DNA of 64,000 bases from Mycolicibacterium tokaiense. Lineage in GTDB: Bacteria; Actinomycetota; Actinomycetes; Mycobacteriales; Mycobacteriaceae. This document shows positions 36,349 to 43,925 of the stretch, piece by piece. Every line of letters starts with the position of its first letter. Positions within the stretch are counted from its first letter, which is position 1. The position numbers and the translations under genes are program-made. The stretch covers positions 2,666,001 to 2,730,000 of the forward strand of contig NZ_AP022600.1 of the NCBI RefSeq assembly GCF_010725885.1, given 5' to 3'. The notes below the pieces were generated by a model. It did not search any database, was not told where the DNA came from, and saw nothing but the letters and a program-made list of their open reading frames with translations.

Positions 36349-37876
36349 TCGCCAGCACAGCCATGGCCGCGTTGTGGCCGCCGATGCCCGAAACCGCGCC
36401 ACCGCGGCGAGATCCGGAGCCGCACAACAGGATCCGATCGTGTTCGGTCGCCACCCCCCAATGTTGCGCAGGGCTCTCGAGTAGTTCGTCGTCCTCGGCG
36501 AACGGCCAGCTCAGCCCGCCGTGAAAGATGTTGCCCGCCGTCATGCCCAAGGTGTTCTGCAGATCGAGAGTGGTCTTGGTCTCCAGGCACGGCCGGCCGT
36601 CGGCCGCGGCCAGGATCAGGTTCTGAACGGGTTCGGCCAGAACAGAATTCAACGATGTCAGCACGGCGTCGGTGAGCTGTTGCCGGATCACGGCGGGCTC
36701 GGCACCCGCAGTCAGCGAGTGGGGGGTGTGCAGCCCGAACACCGTCAGCGTCTGGGCGCCCGATGCCTGCAGTCCGGGGGACAAGATCGACGGATCGGAC
36801 AGAGAGTGACAGTAGATCTCACACGGCAGCGGATCAGGAATGGTGCCGGCGGCCGCCTGCCGGTAGGCGGTGTCGAGTTGGCTCCAGGTCTCGTTGATGT
36901 GGAAGGTGCCGCCGAACGCCTGTTCCGGCGTGACCGATCCGTCGCGCGACTGCGGCAACCGCCGCAGCAGCAGGTTGACCTTGACCTGGGCCCCCGGTGC
37001 CGCCGGCGGAGCGGGCTCGCCCATCAGCTCGGCGAGTACCGTCGGGGTGACACCTGCCAGCACGAAACGTGCGCTGTCGGTGACGATCCGGTCTTCCATC
37101 CGGTAGCGCACGCTGCCGTCGGGCTGCACCGACGTGACCTCGGCGCCGGTCACCAGGCGGGCGCCGAACCCGGCGGCGGCGCCGGCCAGCGCGTCGGTCA
37201 CAGCCCCCATTCCGCCGACGGGCACATCCCAGTCCCCGGTGCCGCCGCCGATCAGGTGGTACAGCAGACAGACATTCTGGGTCAACGAGATGTCGTCCAG
37301 CGTGGCGAAGGTGCCGATCAAGGCGTCGGTGGCGATGACGCCGCGGACCAGATCGCTGCCCACCGCGGCGGTGATGGCGTCCGCGGCAGGCGTCTCCACC
37401 AGCGCATCCCAGGCTGCATCGTCGCCCACGCGGGAGCGGGCCTGCGACCGGGTGGGCAGCGGCTCCAACAGAGTGGGCCACAACGGCTCGGTGACCCGGC
37501 GCGCCCGCTCATAGAACTCGGCGAAACCAGCGGCGTCGGCCTCGGCGCCCACGGCCGCGAACGTCGGGTCAGGGCCGATCAGCAGCCCGGTCTCACCCGC
37601 GCTCGCCGGGTCCGGGGTGTACGACGAATACCGCCGCCGGGCCAGGCGCACCGAGATGCCCAGATCGTCGAGGATGCGCGGCGGCAACAGGCTCACCAGA
37701 TAGGAGTAGCGGGACAGCCGCGCGTCCACCCCGGGGAAGGCAGGTGCGGAGACCGCCGCCCCGCCGGTGTGGTCCTGGCGTTCCAGCACGGTGACGCGCA
37801 GCCCCGCCCGCGCCAGGTAGGCCGCCGCGGTCAGGCCGTTGTGCCCGCCGCCGACGATGATGACATCGGTGTCCAT
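36335..37876 (-). CDS. FAD-dependent oxidoreductase, PYROXD2/phytoene-desaturase-like (Rv0897c-like)
   Basis: 513 residues. N-terminal FAD dinucleotide-binding motif VIIVGGGHNGLTAAAYLARAG then VLERQDHTGGAA. The C-terminus carries GGLSWPFAEDDELL and ILLCGSGSRRGGAVSGIGGHNAA, the second FAD-contacting segment. It resembles PYROXD2 and the phytoene-desaturase fold. It lies next to gltA as Rv0897c does in M. tuberculosis. Substrate unknown. Confidence 0.88.
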   Translation of the reverse strand: MDTDVIIVGGGHNGLTAAAYLARAGLRVTVLERQDHTGGAAVSAPAFPGVDARLSRYSYLVSLLPPRILDDLGISVRLARRRYSSYTPDPASAGETGLLIGPDPTFAAVGAEADAAGFAEFYERARRVTEPLWPTLLEPLPTRSQARSRVGDDAAWDALVETPAADAITAAVGSDLVRGVIATDALIGTFATLDDISLTQNVCLLYHLIGGGTGDWDVPVGGMGAVTDALAGAAAGFGARLVTGAEVTSVQPDGSVRYRMEDRIVTDSARFVLAGVTPTVLAELMGEPAPPAAPGAQVKVNLLLRRLPQSRDGSVTPEQAFGGTFHINETWSQLDTAYRQAAAGTIPDPLPCEIYCHSLSDPSILSPGLQASGAQTLTVFGLHTPHSLTAGAEPAVIRQQLTDAVLTSLNSVLAEPVQNLILAAADGRPCLETKTTLDLQNTLGMTAGNIFHGGLSWPFAEDDELLESPAQHWGVATEHDRILLCGSGSRRGGAVSGIGGHNAAMAVLATMTR

Positions 37877-37903
37877 GCCACCAGTCTGCTCGCCACGGCG
37901 GGC

Positions 37904-38392
37904 TCAGGCGTGGGTCCCCGCCGCCGCACAGGCCGACTGTGCGGCCTCGGTGTGCTCGTTGAGTTCGGTGGCCACCGTGTTGAAGCGGTCCACGTCGGCA
38001 CGTAGACCCATCAGCAGCACCAGCTTGGTGGCGCCCAGCGACCAGGCCCGCATGGGAGAGGCGATCTCCGCGGTCAGCCCAGGGGTCCGGGAGGCCGCCA
38101 GCGCGGTGCCCACGGCGTGGCGCAGCCCGGTGCGTCCGGAGGTGTTGCTGGCGTTGAGCTCCGGATCCCCGTGCTGGTCGCCGAGGGCCAGCCCGTTGGC
38201 GAAGCTCTGGTAACTCAGTGACGCCATGTCCAGCGCGGTCGCGAACTGAGTGCAGGCGGCCACCGCGTCGGCGCTGGGCGCCGGTTCGGCCGCGGCCACA
38301 GCAGCGCCGGTCAGGGCGGCGGCCACGCCGATTCCGCACGCGGTCAGCCCGGCGGCGACGTTGATGATGGTGGGCTCCCGTCCGGTGGGCAT
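37904..38392 (-). CDS. Exported hypothetical protein with four cysteines
   Basis: 162 residues from the ATG at 38392 (MPTGREPTIINVAAGLTACG); an upstream start at 38461 is less likely. The signal segment runs to about residue 37 (AALTGAAVAAAEPAP). The mature part is helical, with CTQFATALDMASLSYQSFAN and a C-terminal TEAAQSACAAAG. One cysteine near each end of the mature part could form a disulfide. No family recognised. It is divergent from the mspA operon. Confidence 0.72.
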   Translation of the reverse strand: MPTGREPTIINVAAGLTACGIGVAAALTGAAVAAAEPAPSADAVAACTQFATALDMASLSYQSFANGLALGDQHGDPELNASNTSGRTGLRHAVGTALAASRTPGLTAEIASPMRAWSLGATKLVLLMGLRADVDRFNTVATELNEHTEAAQSACAAAGTHA

Positions 38393-38576
38393 GGCTGCCT
38401 GTGACGATCCGGGGTGCCGGCGTCGGCCGGGTGACGCCGGCGTGAACGCCCGGTGAGTCACCGGAAACGAGTAAGCGACGGCGGTTGTCCGCGCACAATT
38501 CGCCGGCCGTTTGCTGTCCTGACATTTACCACCCCGATGATTTCAGTCGAATCGAGGCTGAAAGGGCGGCATATCC

Positions 38577-39245
38577 ATGCGGATCCCTGCGTGCGTCGCT
38601 GCTGCGGTGACGTTGTCGGCGGTGCTGTGCGCCGCGCCGCCTGCCGGCGCGGAGCCGGCCCCGTTGCCACCCGCGGTGGCAGATGCCGCGCCGCCGCCGA
38701 ACGGGGCGACAGCCGCGGCGGCTCCCGGCGTGCTGTCCACCCCGGACGGGTGGGAACTGACCGTCGCCGGCGCCGACGAGACCCGGGTGGCGGTCGCACC
38801 GCTGACGACGGCGCTGACGTCGCGCGAGTACCTGGTGGGCGGCACCTTCACCGGCACCGTCGCCGGTGCGGGGTCCACCACGTTGAGCGGAGGATCGCTG
38901 GTGGTCGGCTACCGGATCGGCTGCGGCATCATCGGCGGTCCGGTGGAGCTCCTCGGTTCTGTGGGTGCCACACCGACATTCGGCTCCAACGCAGTGATCG
39001 GCGCAGTGCAGTTTCCGGTGAACGGGCAGATCAAGGTCAACCTGAGGCCGGGGACGGTCACCACCGTGCCAGTGGGGCAGAAGGATTACAAAGGTGACGA
39101 GGTGCGGGTCACGGTGACGGGCTTCCGGGTACGGGTTGACGGCTGCGTGGGGCAGTCCTTCATCCAGTCGTATGCCACCTTCAAGAGCTCGAGCACCGAC
39201 ACCGACGACATCGTTACCTACGCCGGTCAGGTCACCGTCGTATGA
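38577..39245 (+). CDS. MspA-family porin-like protein 1
   Basis: 222 residues. Signal peptide 1-25 (MRIPACVAAAVTLSAVLCAA, cut near AGAEP), a Pro/Ala linker to about 55, then an MspA-like domain: DGWELTVAGADETRVAVAPL, TSREYLVGGTFTGTVAG, LVVGYRIGCGIIGGPVELLG. MspA proteins are octameric porins of the mycobacterial outer membrane. Unlike MspA it has two cysteines in the mature part (YRIGCG and DGCVGQ) that could be disulfide-bonded. First gene of a six-gene exported-protein operon; it overlaps gene 2 as ATGA. Confidence 0.85.
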   Translation: MRIPACVAAAVTLSAVLCAAPPAGAEPAPLPPAVADAAPPPNGATAAAAPGVLSTPDGWELTVAGADETRVAVAPLTTALTSREYLVGGTFTGTVAGAGSTTLSGGSLVVGYRIGCGIIGGPVELLGSVGATPTFGSNAVIGAVQFPVNGQIKVNLRPGTVTTVPVGQKDYKGDEVRVTVTGFRVRVDGCVGQSFIQSYATFKSSSTDTDDIVTYAGQVTVV

Positions 39246-39904
39246 GAACCGCACTGGCCGCGGCCGTTCTGCTGTGCCTGGGGCTGTGCACCGCACCAGG
39301 CGCACGGGCCGAGCCGGTCGCCGATGTGGCGCCCGTCGCCGACGTGGTGCCCCCGCCGCCCAACGGTGCTGTCGCCTCCGATCCTCCGGGTTTTGTTGTC
39401 ACGCCGGATGGTTGGGAGCTGACCGTCGGCGCCCAGGACGAGACGCAGGTGGCTGTCGCCCCGCTGACCACCGCGGCGTCGTCGCGCGAATACCTGGTGG
39501 GTGGCACTTTCACCGGCGCCGTGGCGGGCAACGGCACCGCCCCCGTGGAGGGTGGCACTCTCGAGGTCGGTTATCAGATCGGCTGCGGCATCGAGTTGAA
39601 CGTCGTCAAACTCAACGGTTCGGTGGGGTTCCAGCCCTCCGTCGGGCCTACCGGTCTGGGCAACACCAACATTCCGGTGACCGGGCAGATGGAGGTGTTC
39701 CCGCAACCCGGTGAGGTCATCACGTCCACGGTGACCACCAAGAGCTTCGAGGGCGCCGCGCCCAGGGTCACCCTCAAGGACATCCACATCAAGATCGACG
39801 GCTGCATCGGCCAGTCTTTCCTGCGCTCGTACGCGATCCTCACCAGCTCCACCGAAACCGCCGACGACATCGTGGCGTACTACGGCGTTGCCAAGGTGGT
39901 GTGA
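39242..39904 (+). CDS. MspA-family porin-like protein 2 (paralogue of protein 1)
   Basis: 220 residues. Signal peptide 1-22 (MRTALAAAVLLCLGLCTAPG), then the same layout as its neighbour: DGWELTVGAQDETQVAVAPL, SSREYLVGGTFTGAVAG, LEVGYQIGCGIELNVVKL, IKIDGCIGQSFLRSYAIL. The conserved cysteine pair is again present. The two genes arose by tandem duplication (clearly similar over full length) and overlap by 4 bases. The products could form a mixed oligomer. Confidence 0.87.
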   Translation: MRTALAAAVLLCLGLCTAPGARAEPVADVAPVADVVPPPPNGAVASDPPGFVVTPDGWELTVGAQDETQVAVAPLTTAASSREYLVGGTFTGAVAGNGTAPVEGGTLEVGYQIGCGIELNVVKLNGSVGFQPSVGPTGLGNTNIPVTGQMEVFPQPGEVITSTVTTKSFEGAAPRVTLKDIHIKIDGCIGQSFLRSYAILTSSTETADDIVAYYGVAKVV

Positions 39905-39905
39905 G

Positions 39906-40322
39906 GTGCTACTGAAAGTCTGTGCGGGCGTGGTGATCATGCTGGTGTCGTCCCCAGCGGGGACGGCCGCCGCCGAACCGTCGCCGGTGCCGCCCCCGCC
40001 CCCGTCGCCGGCCTCACTCGGCGAGGTGCTGGGCCAGTACGCGGTGCCGTCGGTTCCCGGCGCGGCCACGCCCGTTGTGCCGAATCTGAACCCGTGGAAC
40101 AACCAGTACCTGTTGCCACAGAACGAATCGCCGGCTGCACCCGGGCAGGGTCAGGTGTTCGGCGTGCCGCCGGGGCAGGAGAACGCCAATGTGTCCGGCA
40201 TCGACTATCTGAAGCGGTTGGTGGACACGTACCGGGCCGGTGGTCTCGAGGGTGCCCTGCTGGGGCAGAACCCCGTCGAGGGTGTCGGCAAACCGATTCC
40301 CGTCCCGCCTCCTCAGTCGTAG
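39906..40322 (+). CDS. Secreted proline-rich protein with RpfA-like C-terminal motif
   Basis: 138 residues from the GTG at 39906, one base after the previous stop. Signal 1-24 (LLKVCAGVVIMLVSSPAGTA). PVPPPPPSPAS follows, then a C-terminal stretch ENANVSGIDYLKRLVDTYRA with GGLEGALLGQ. That tail resembles the C-terminus of RpfA in this window ([13 protein letters not shown] then G...LFALAQ). No enzyme motif. Function unknown; part of the mspA operon. Confidence 0.78.
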   Translation: MLLKVCAGVVIMLVSSPAGTAAAEPSPVPPPPPSPASLGEVLGQYAVPSVPGAATPVVPNLNPWNNQYLLPQNESPAAPGQGQVFGVPPGQENANVSGIDYLKRLVDTYRAGGLEGALLGQNPVEGVGKPIPVPPPQS

Positions 40323-40332
40323 GGAAAAACAC

Positions 40333-41190
40333 ATGCGCTCAACATCTTTCGCAGCACCGGTCATGTCCGTCGCGGTGGCAGCCGGCGTGCTGATGCCCGG
40401 CGGTGAAACGCCCGCGGCGCCGCTGCTGACCCCATCGGCATCTCCTGCGTTCCACCGCCCGCAGGTCGCGCTGGCGGCATGGACGTCGCCTGGTACCGGA
40501 CCCGTGCCGCCGACTGTTCTTCTCCAGGAGATGGTCGCGGCCGCGAGCGCGCCGGCGCCCGGGTCGCAGCGCACGGCCGCGGTTGAGCCCATGGCCGACG
40601 AGGTGGTGGCCGACCCGGCGCCGACCCCGTTGACCCCCATCGACGTCATCGACGCCATCGGGGCGGCCGCATACCTGGCGGTGGCGGGGCCGCTGCTGGT
40701 GGTCAGCATCCCGTTCCAGGTGATCACGGGTCAATCCGAGGACATCGTCGTCTCGTTGAACAACCTGATCCAGGCAGCCAACACCATCCTGAAGCTGGTC
40801 GGCCGCTCCATCGCACCCATTCCCGTCCCGTCGGCGCAGGACGTCGCGGAGGCCTCCCCTGTGGTGGAGGTTGCAGCGGAGGACACCGATGACGCGGATG
40901 TTCGCGACGCCGAGGAGCCGGAGACCGAACACAGCGACGAGAGTGTGAGCACCGACGACACCGAGGGCGCCGAGGACATCGAAGAAGTGGACGGGGCCAA
41001 CGAGACCGAGGACAGCGACGAGACCGAGGACACCGACGAGACCGAGGACACCGACGAGACCGAGGACACCGACGAGACCGAGGACTGCGACCAGACCGAG
41101 GACACCGACGAGACCGAGGACACCGAGTCGGCCACCGACGACACCGAAGCACCGGACACCGGCGCCGAGTCCGATACGGTCACCGGGTGA
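40333..41190 (+). CDS. Exported acidic repeat protein
   Basis: 285 residues after AGGGAAAAAC. The N-terminus is signal-like (SFAAPVMSVAVAAGVLM). A hydrophobic, conserved-looking mid part (about 98-160: PLTPIDVIDAIGAAAYLAVA, PLLVVSIPFQVITG, NNLIQAANTILKLVG) precedes a Glu/Asp/Thr-rich C-terminal half with seven DETEDT-like hexapeptides (about 223-264). The tail is very acidic. It may bind cations or reach through the cell envelope (inference). No family recognised. Confidence 0.78.
   Translation: MRSTSFAAPVMSVAVAAGVLMPGGETPAAPLLTPSASPAFHRPQVALAAWTSPGTGPVPPTVLLQEMVAAASAPAPGSQRTAAVEPMADEVVADPAPTPLTPIDVIDAIGAAAYLAVAGPLLVVSIPFQVITGQSEDIVVSLNNLIQAANTILKLVGRSIAPIPVPSAQDVAEASPVVEVAAEDTDDADVRDAEEPETEHSDESVSTDDTEGAEDIEEVDGANETEDSDETEDTDETEDTDETEDTDETEDCDQTEDTDETEDTESATDDTEAPDTGAESDTVTG
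40999..41124 (+). repeat. Seven tandem 18-bp repeats encoding DETEDT
   Basis: The unit GACGAGACCGAGGACACC occurs seven times in direct register, four copies identical and three with one to three changes. It encodes the acidic hexapeptide Asp-Glu-Thr-Glu-Asp-Thr. Copy number is likely to vary between strains. It has no spacers and is not a CRISPR. Confidence 0.95.
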
Positions 41191-41480
41191 CGGTGCGTGT
41201 GGCCATGTGCGCGGCAGCTGGCCTGCTGCTCGCCGCGGCGCCGGCGGCGGCCGAGCCGACGTCCACCGCACCGCTGCCCGAACCCCCCATGGCCGGCACA
41301 CAACTGCCCGTCGACGCCATCGAGACTCTCGGCAGGCAGGGTTATGACGTCGAGATCGAATGGGTCAGCGGATATCCGTCGAACATTCCGCTGAAGTACT
41401 GCCAGGTGACCAATATCGATGTACACGCAGCCCCGCTGGCGTACATCATGATCTCCTGTCCACCGGACACCTCCCAGTAG
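41187..41480 (+). CDS. Small exported two-cysteine protein 1
   Basis: 97 residues, GTG overlapping the previous stop (GTGA). Signal 1-22 (TVRVAMCAAAGLLLAAAPAA). Mature part: Pro-rich start, then AIETLGRQGYDVEIEWVSG, YPSNIPLKYCQVTNIDVH and YIMISCPPD, with two cysteines likely joined. Closely similar to the next gene (both GYDV...PSNIPL...C...APLAY/SPLAY..CPPD), so a tandem duplication. Function unknown. Confidence 0.8.
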   Translation: MTVRVAMCAAAGLLLAAAPAAAEPTSTAPLPEPPMAGTQLPVDAIETLGRQGYDVEIEWVSGYPSNIPLKYCQVTNIDVHAAPLAYIMISCPPDTSQ

Positions 41481-41494
41481 TAGGAGACCCACCG

Positions 41495-41782
41495 ATGATG
41501 TTCAGGATGATCGTGGCCGGCAGCGCTGCGTTCCTGGCGGCCGCGCCCCCTGCTTCGGCGGAGCCGTCGCCCACGCTGCCCCAGCCACCGCCCGCAGGCA
41601 CCGAGTCACCCGGTGACACCCTGCGCAGCCTCACGGCGCTGGGTTATGACGTGAAGGCGCAGTACACCGCGGGCGCACCGTCGAACATCCCGCTGTCGGA
41701 GTGCACGGTCACCGGCATCGACACGCACGCCTCTCCGCTGGCTTACGTGATGATCAACTGTCCGCCCGACGGCTCGCAGTGA
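41495..41782 (+). CDS. Small exported two-cysteine protein 2 (paralogue of the preceding gene)
   Basis: 95 residues with RBS TAGGAG. Signal 1-22 (MMFRMIVAGSAAFLAAAPPA). Mature part: LRSLTALGYDVKAQYTAG, PSNIPLSECTVTGIDTHA and YVMINCPPDGSQ. It shares the cysteine spacing and GYDV/PSNIPL motifs with its neighbour. It ends one base before the stop of the convergent DUF2630 gene (41784). Confidence 0.8.
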   Translation: MMFRMIVAGSAAFLAAAPPASAEPSPTLPQPPPAGTESPGDTLRSLTALGYDVKAQYTAGAPSNIPLSECTVTGIDTHASPLAYVMINCPPDGSQ

Positions 41783-41783
41783 G

Positions 41784-42032
41784 TCAGCTGAGGTAGCCCT
41801 CGACCTGGTCGCCGGGGCGCACCTGCGCGGAAGTGGGATCGCCACCGGTCTCGCGCAGCGCCCGCCGCTGCCGCAGCAGGTCCCAGCACTGGTCCAGCTG
41901 GACCTCGACCGCGCGCAGCCGCTGGTGTTCCTCGGTCTCGTCGATCTCGTGGTGCTGCAGCTTTGCTCGCAGCTCCTTCTCCTCGGCCACCAGCTTGTTC
42001 ACGTCGGAGAGAATGTCCTGATCTGTCGCCAC
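41784..42032 (-). CDS. DUF2630-family protein (Rv0898c-like)
   Basis: 82 residues from the GTG at 42032 (VATDQDILSDVNKLVAEEKE). Fully helical and charged, with two long helices (KELRAKLQHHEIDETEEHQR, AVEVQLDQCWDLLRQRRALR) likely to form a coiled coil. Size and context fit Rv0898c. Function unknown. Confidence 0.88.
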   Translation of the reverse strand: MATDQDILSDVNKLVAEEKELRAKLQHHEIDETEEHQRLRAVEVQLDQCWDLLRQRRALRETGGDPTSAQVRPGDQVEGYLS

Positions 42033-42099
42033 CCGACCAGTCTGCCCGACTGCGGGGGCGGTGCGCCCGCCAACTGCGCCCACCGCGGCGGGCGCGCGC

Positions 42100-42105
42100 T
42101 ACAGT
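42100..42105 (+). promoter_or_regulatory. -10 hexamer for a probable leaderless transcript
   Basis: TACAGT ends 7 bases before the GTG at 42113, the spacing seen when mycobacterial transcription starts at the first base of the codon. No RBS precedes this GTG. No convincing -35. Confidence 0.55.
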
Positions 42106-42112
42106 CGATGGG

Positions 42113-42298
42113 GTGGGGCGACCTAACGTCTATTTGCTGGTTTCGCTGATGCGAAACCAAGGCCGATGTCAATGCGGCTGGCGGGGCAAGCGGCGGTGGT
42201 TGCGAGGATTTGCGTTGGTCGACGTTTTTGAACACGCCCGCGACACCGGACATCTGCCGACGGACATCGAGGTCAACCAGACGCTGCACATGTTCTGA
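42113..42298 (+). CDS. Small conserved basic protein with CxC motif
   Basis: 61 residues from GTG: N-terminus VGRPNVYLLVSLMRNQ, then RCQCGWRGKRRWLRGF and DVFEHARDTGHLPTDIEV. The CQCGW core resembles a small zinc-ribbon half, but only two cysteines are seen. No family recognised. It lies 28 bp before the FKBP gene and probably has its own leaderless promoter. Confidence 0.6.
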   Translation: MGRPNVYLLVSLMRNQGRCQCGWRGKRRWLRGFALVDVFEHARDTGHLPTDIEVNQTLHMF

Positions 42299-42314
42299 GC
42301 ATGTCGGGACACGT

Positions 42315-42320
42315 TAGGGT
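42315..42320 (+). promoter_or_regulatory. -10 hexamer for the FKBP gene, probable leaderless start
   Basis: TAGGGT ends 6 bases before the GTG start codon at 42327, and no RBS lies between, again fitting a leaderless transcript. Confidence 0.5.
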
Positions 42321-42326
42321 GAGCGG

Positions 42327-42689
42327 GTGAGCACAAAACCCGAGATCGAATTCCCCGAAGGCCCCGCCCCGACCGACCTGGTCATCGAGGACATCACGAT
42401 CGGCGACGGCGCCGAAGCCGTCCCCGGCGCCAACGTCGAGGTGCACTACCTGGGCGTCGAATACGACACGGGTGAAGAGTTCGACAGCTCGTGGAACCGC
42501 GGGCAGTCCATCGAGTTCCCGCTGCGCGGTCTCATTCAGGGCTGGCAGGACGGTATCCCGGGAATGAAGGTGGGCGGCCGGCGCAAGCTCACCATCCCGC
42601 CGGAGCAGGCCTACGGTCCGGCCGGCGGCGGTCACCGCTTGTCGGGCAAGACGCTCATCTTCGTGATCGATCTGCTCGGCACCCGCTGA
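42327..42689 (+). CDS. FKBP-type peptidyl-prolyl isomerase
   Basis: 120 residues. A single FKBP domain without signal peptide: VEVHYLGVEYDTGEEFDSSW, IEFPLRGLIQGWQDGIPGM and GGRRKLTIPPEQAYGPAGGG. The hydrophobic pocket residues (Tyr, Phe, Asp, Trp) are at the expected places. Cytoplasmic folding isomerase. It converges tail to tail with the EAL gene, one base between stops. Confidence 0.93.
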   Translation: MSTKPEIEFPEGPAPTDLVIEDITIGDGAEAVPGANVEVHYLGVEYDTGEEFDSSWNRGQSIEFPLRGLIQGWQDGIPGMKVGGRRKLTIPPEQAYGPAGGGHRLSGKTLIFVIDLLGTR

Positions 42690-42690
42690 C

Positions 42691-43914
42691 TCAGCGCATC
42701 CGGTGCAGCAGGCTGCGGGCAGTGGCCGTCACCAGTTCGCGGTCATAGGTGATCACGAAGTCGAAGCGACGGTCCCCGTCGGCGCAGGGCGCCGCACCCC
42801 GCTCGCGTTCCCGCTCGCGCGCGATCAGCGCGGCGGCGGTGTGCGGCCCGAGCGCGACCACCGTCCACTCGAGGCTCAGTGGATCGTCGCTGGTCAGGCT
42901 CACCCCGCGGATGCCGTCGCCGGGTTCCTCGACCATCCCCTGACCGAACACCGCCACCAGCGGTGATGTCCGGGCCAGGTCCCTGTAGCGCCTCAGGGTC
43001 CGCGGGGTCAGGTACTGCAGTCGTTGCAGCGCCGCCAGAACCATCGGAGGATCGGCTGCCCGCTGCGCCTGGGTCTCGATGTGCCGGGAGAACGCGACCA
43101 CGGTGCTCTTGCGGGCGGTCCGCACCCGGTGATGGTCCTCCACCAGACCGAAGGGCGACGCGGACGCCGGTGCGGCCGGGGGTGGGCGCCGTCGCACCGC
43201 GCTCCACGACCCCGCTGAGTCGCCCAGAACCCCCGGCCTGCCGAATCGGTAACCCTGCCCCAGGTCTGCCCCCAGCGCCAGGGCCTGCTCCAGGTGTTCA
43301 TCGCTCTCGATGCCCTCGGCCAGGATCAGTGCCCCGGTGCGTTCGTGATGGGCCAGGATGGCCGAGAGGGTCTGCGCCTGCTGGACATTGGGTTGCGATT
43401 GCACCAGGGCCAGGTCCAGCTTCATCACATCCGGTGAGATGATGTCCAACAGCGCCGACGAATCCGGATGTGCGCCAACGTCATCGAGCGCGATGAGGAA
43501 CCCGTCACGCCGCAGTGCTGCCACCTTCTGCAGCAGCAACCGCGGCTGGGACAACAGCCTGCGCTCGGTGATCTCGAACATCACGGCCAGTCCGTCGCGG
43601 GTTGCCAGGGCGGGCTGGCGTGCCATCGGTGACAGGTAGGGACTCGACGGTTCGCAGTTCACCGAGAGCACCAGATCGTCGGCGATGCCGGCGTGCAGTG
43701 CCGTGTCGATGGACGCGTCGATGCACATCTGGTCGAGGGCGTCGGCGCGGCGGTGGGTTCGCGCGTGGGCGAACACCGTGGCCGGGTTCAGGTGACCGAA
43801 CTGCGGCCACCGCGCCAGCGCTTCATAACCCACCACGGATTCATCGCGCAGGGCGACGATCGGTTGGTAGGCGGGCATCAGTCCCTCGCCGCGTATCGCG
43901 GCGTCGATTGTCAC
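42691..43914 (-). CDS. EAL-DICT protein, probable c-di-GMP phosphodiesterase
   Basis: 407 residues. The EAL domain (about 8-235) has the metal and catalytic set intact: GYEALARW (EAL), LSVNCEPSS (Asn), MFEITERRL (Glu), IALDDVGAHPDSS (Asp-Asp), DVMKLDLAL (Lys) and LAEGIESDEH (Glu). The C-terminal DICT sensory domain (about 255-400) includes TVVAFSRHIETQAQR and DFVITYDRELV. DICT domains are thought to sense light or redox signals. Likely hydrolyses c-di-GMP. Starts with GTG. Confidence 0.9.
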   Translation of the reverse strand: MTIDAAIRGEGLMPAYQPIVALRDESVVGYEALARWPQFGHLNPATVFAHARTHRRADALDQMCIDASIDTALHAGIADDLVLSVNCEPSSPYLSPMARQPALATRDGLAVMFEITERRLLSQPRLLLQKVAALRRDGFLIALDDVGAHPDSSALLDIISPDVMKLDLALVQSQPNVQQAQTLSAILAHHERTGALILAEGIESDEHLEQALALGADLGQGYRFGRPGVLGDSAGSWSAVRRRPPPAAPASASPFGLVEDHHRVRTARKSTVVAFSRHIETQAQRAADPPMVLAALQRLQYLTPRTLRRYRDLARTSPLVAVFGQGMVEEPGDGIRGVSLTSDDPLSLEWTVVALGPHTAAALIARERERERGAAPCADGDRRFDFVITYDRELVTATARSLLHRMR

Positions 43915-43925
43915 AATTGCCGAAC

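Noticed and set aside
40999..41124. Tandem repeats considered as a CRISPR array
   Set aside because: Units are contiguous 18-mers with no spacers and lie in frame in a coding gene.
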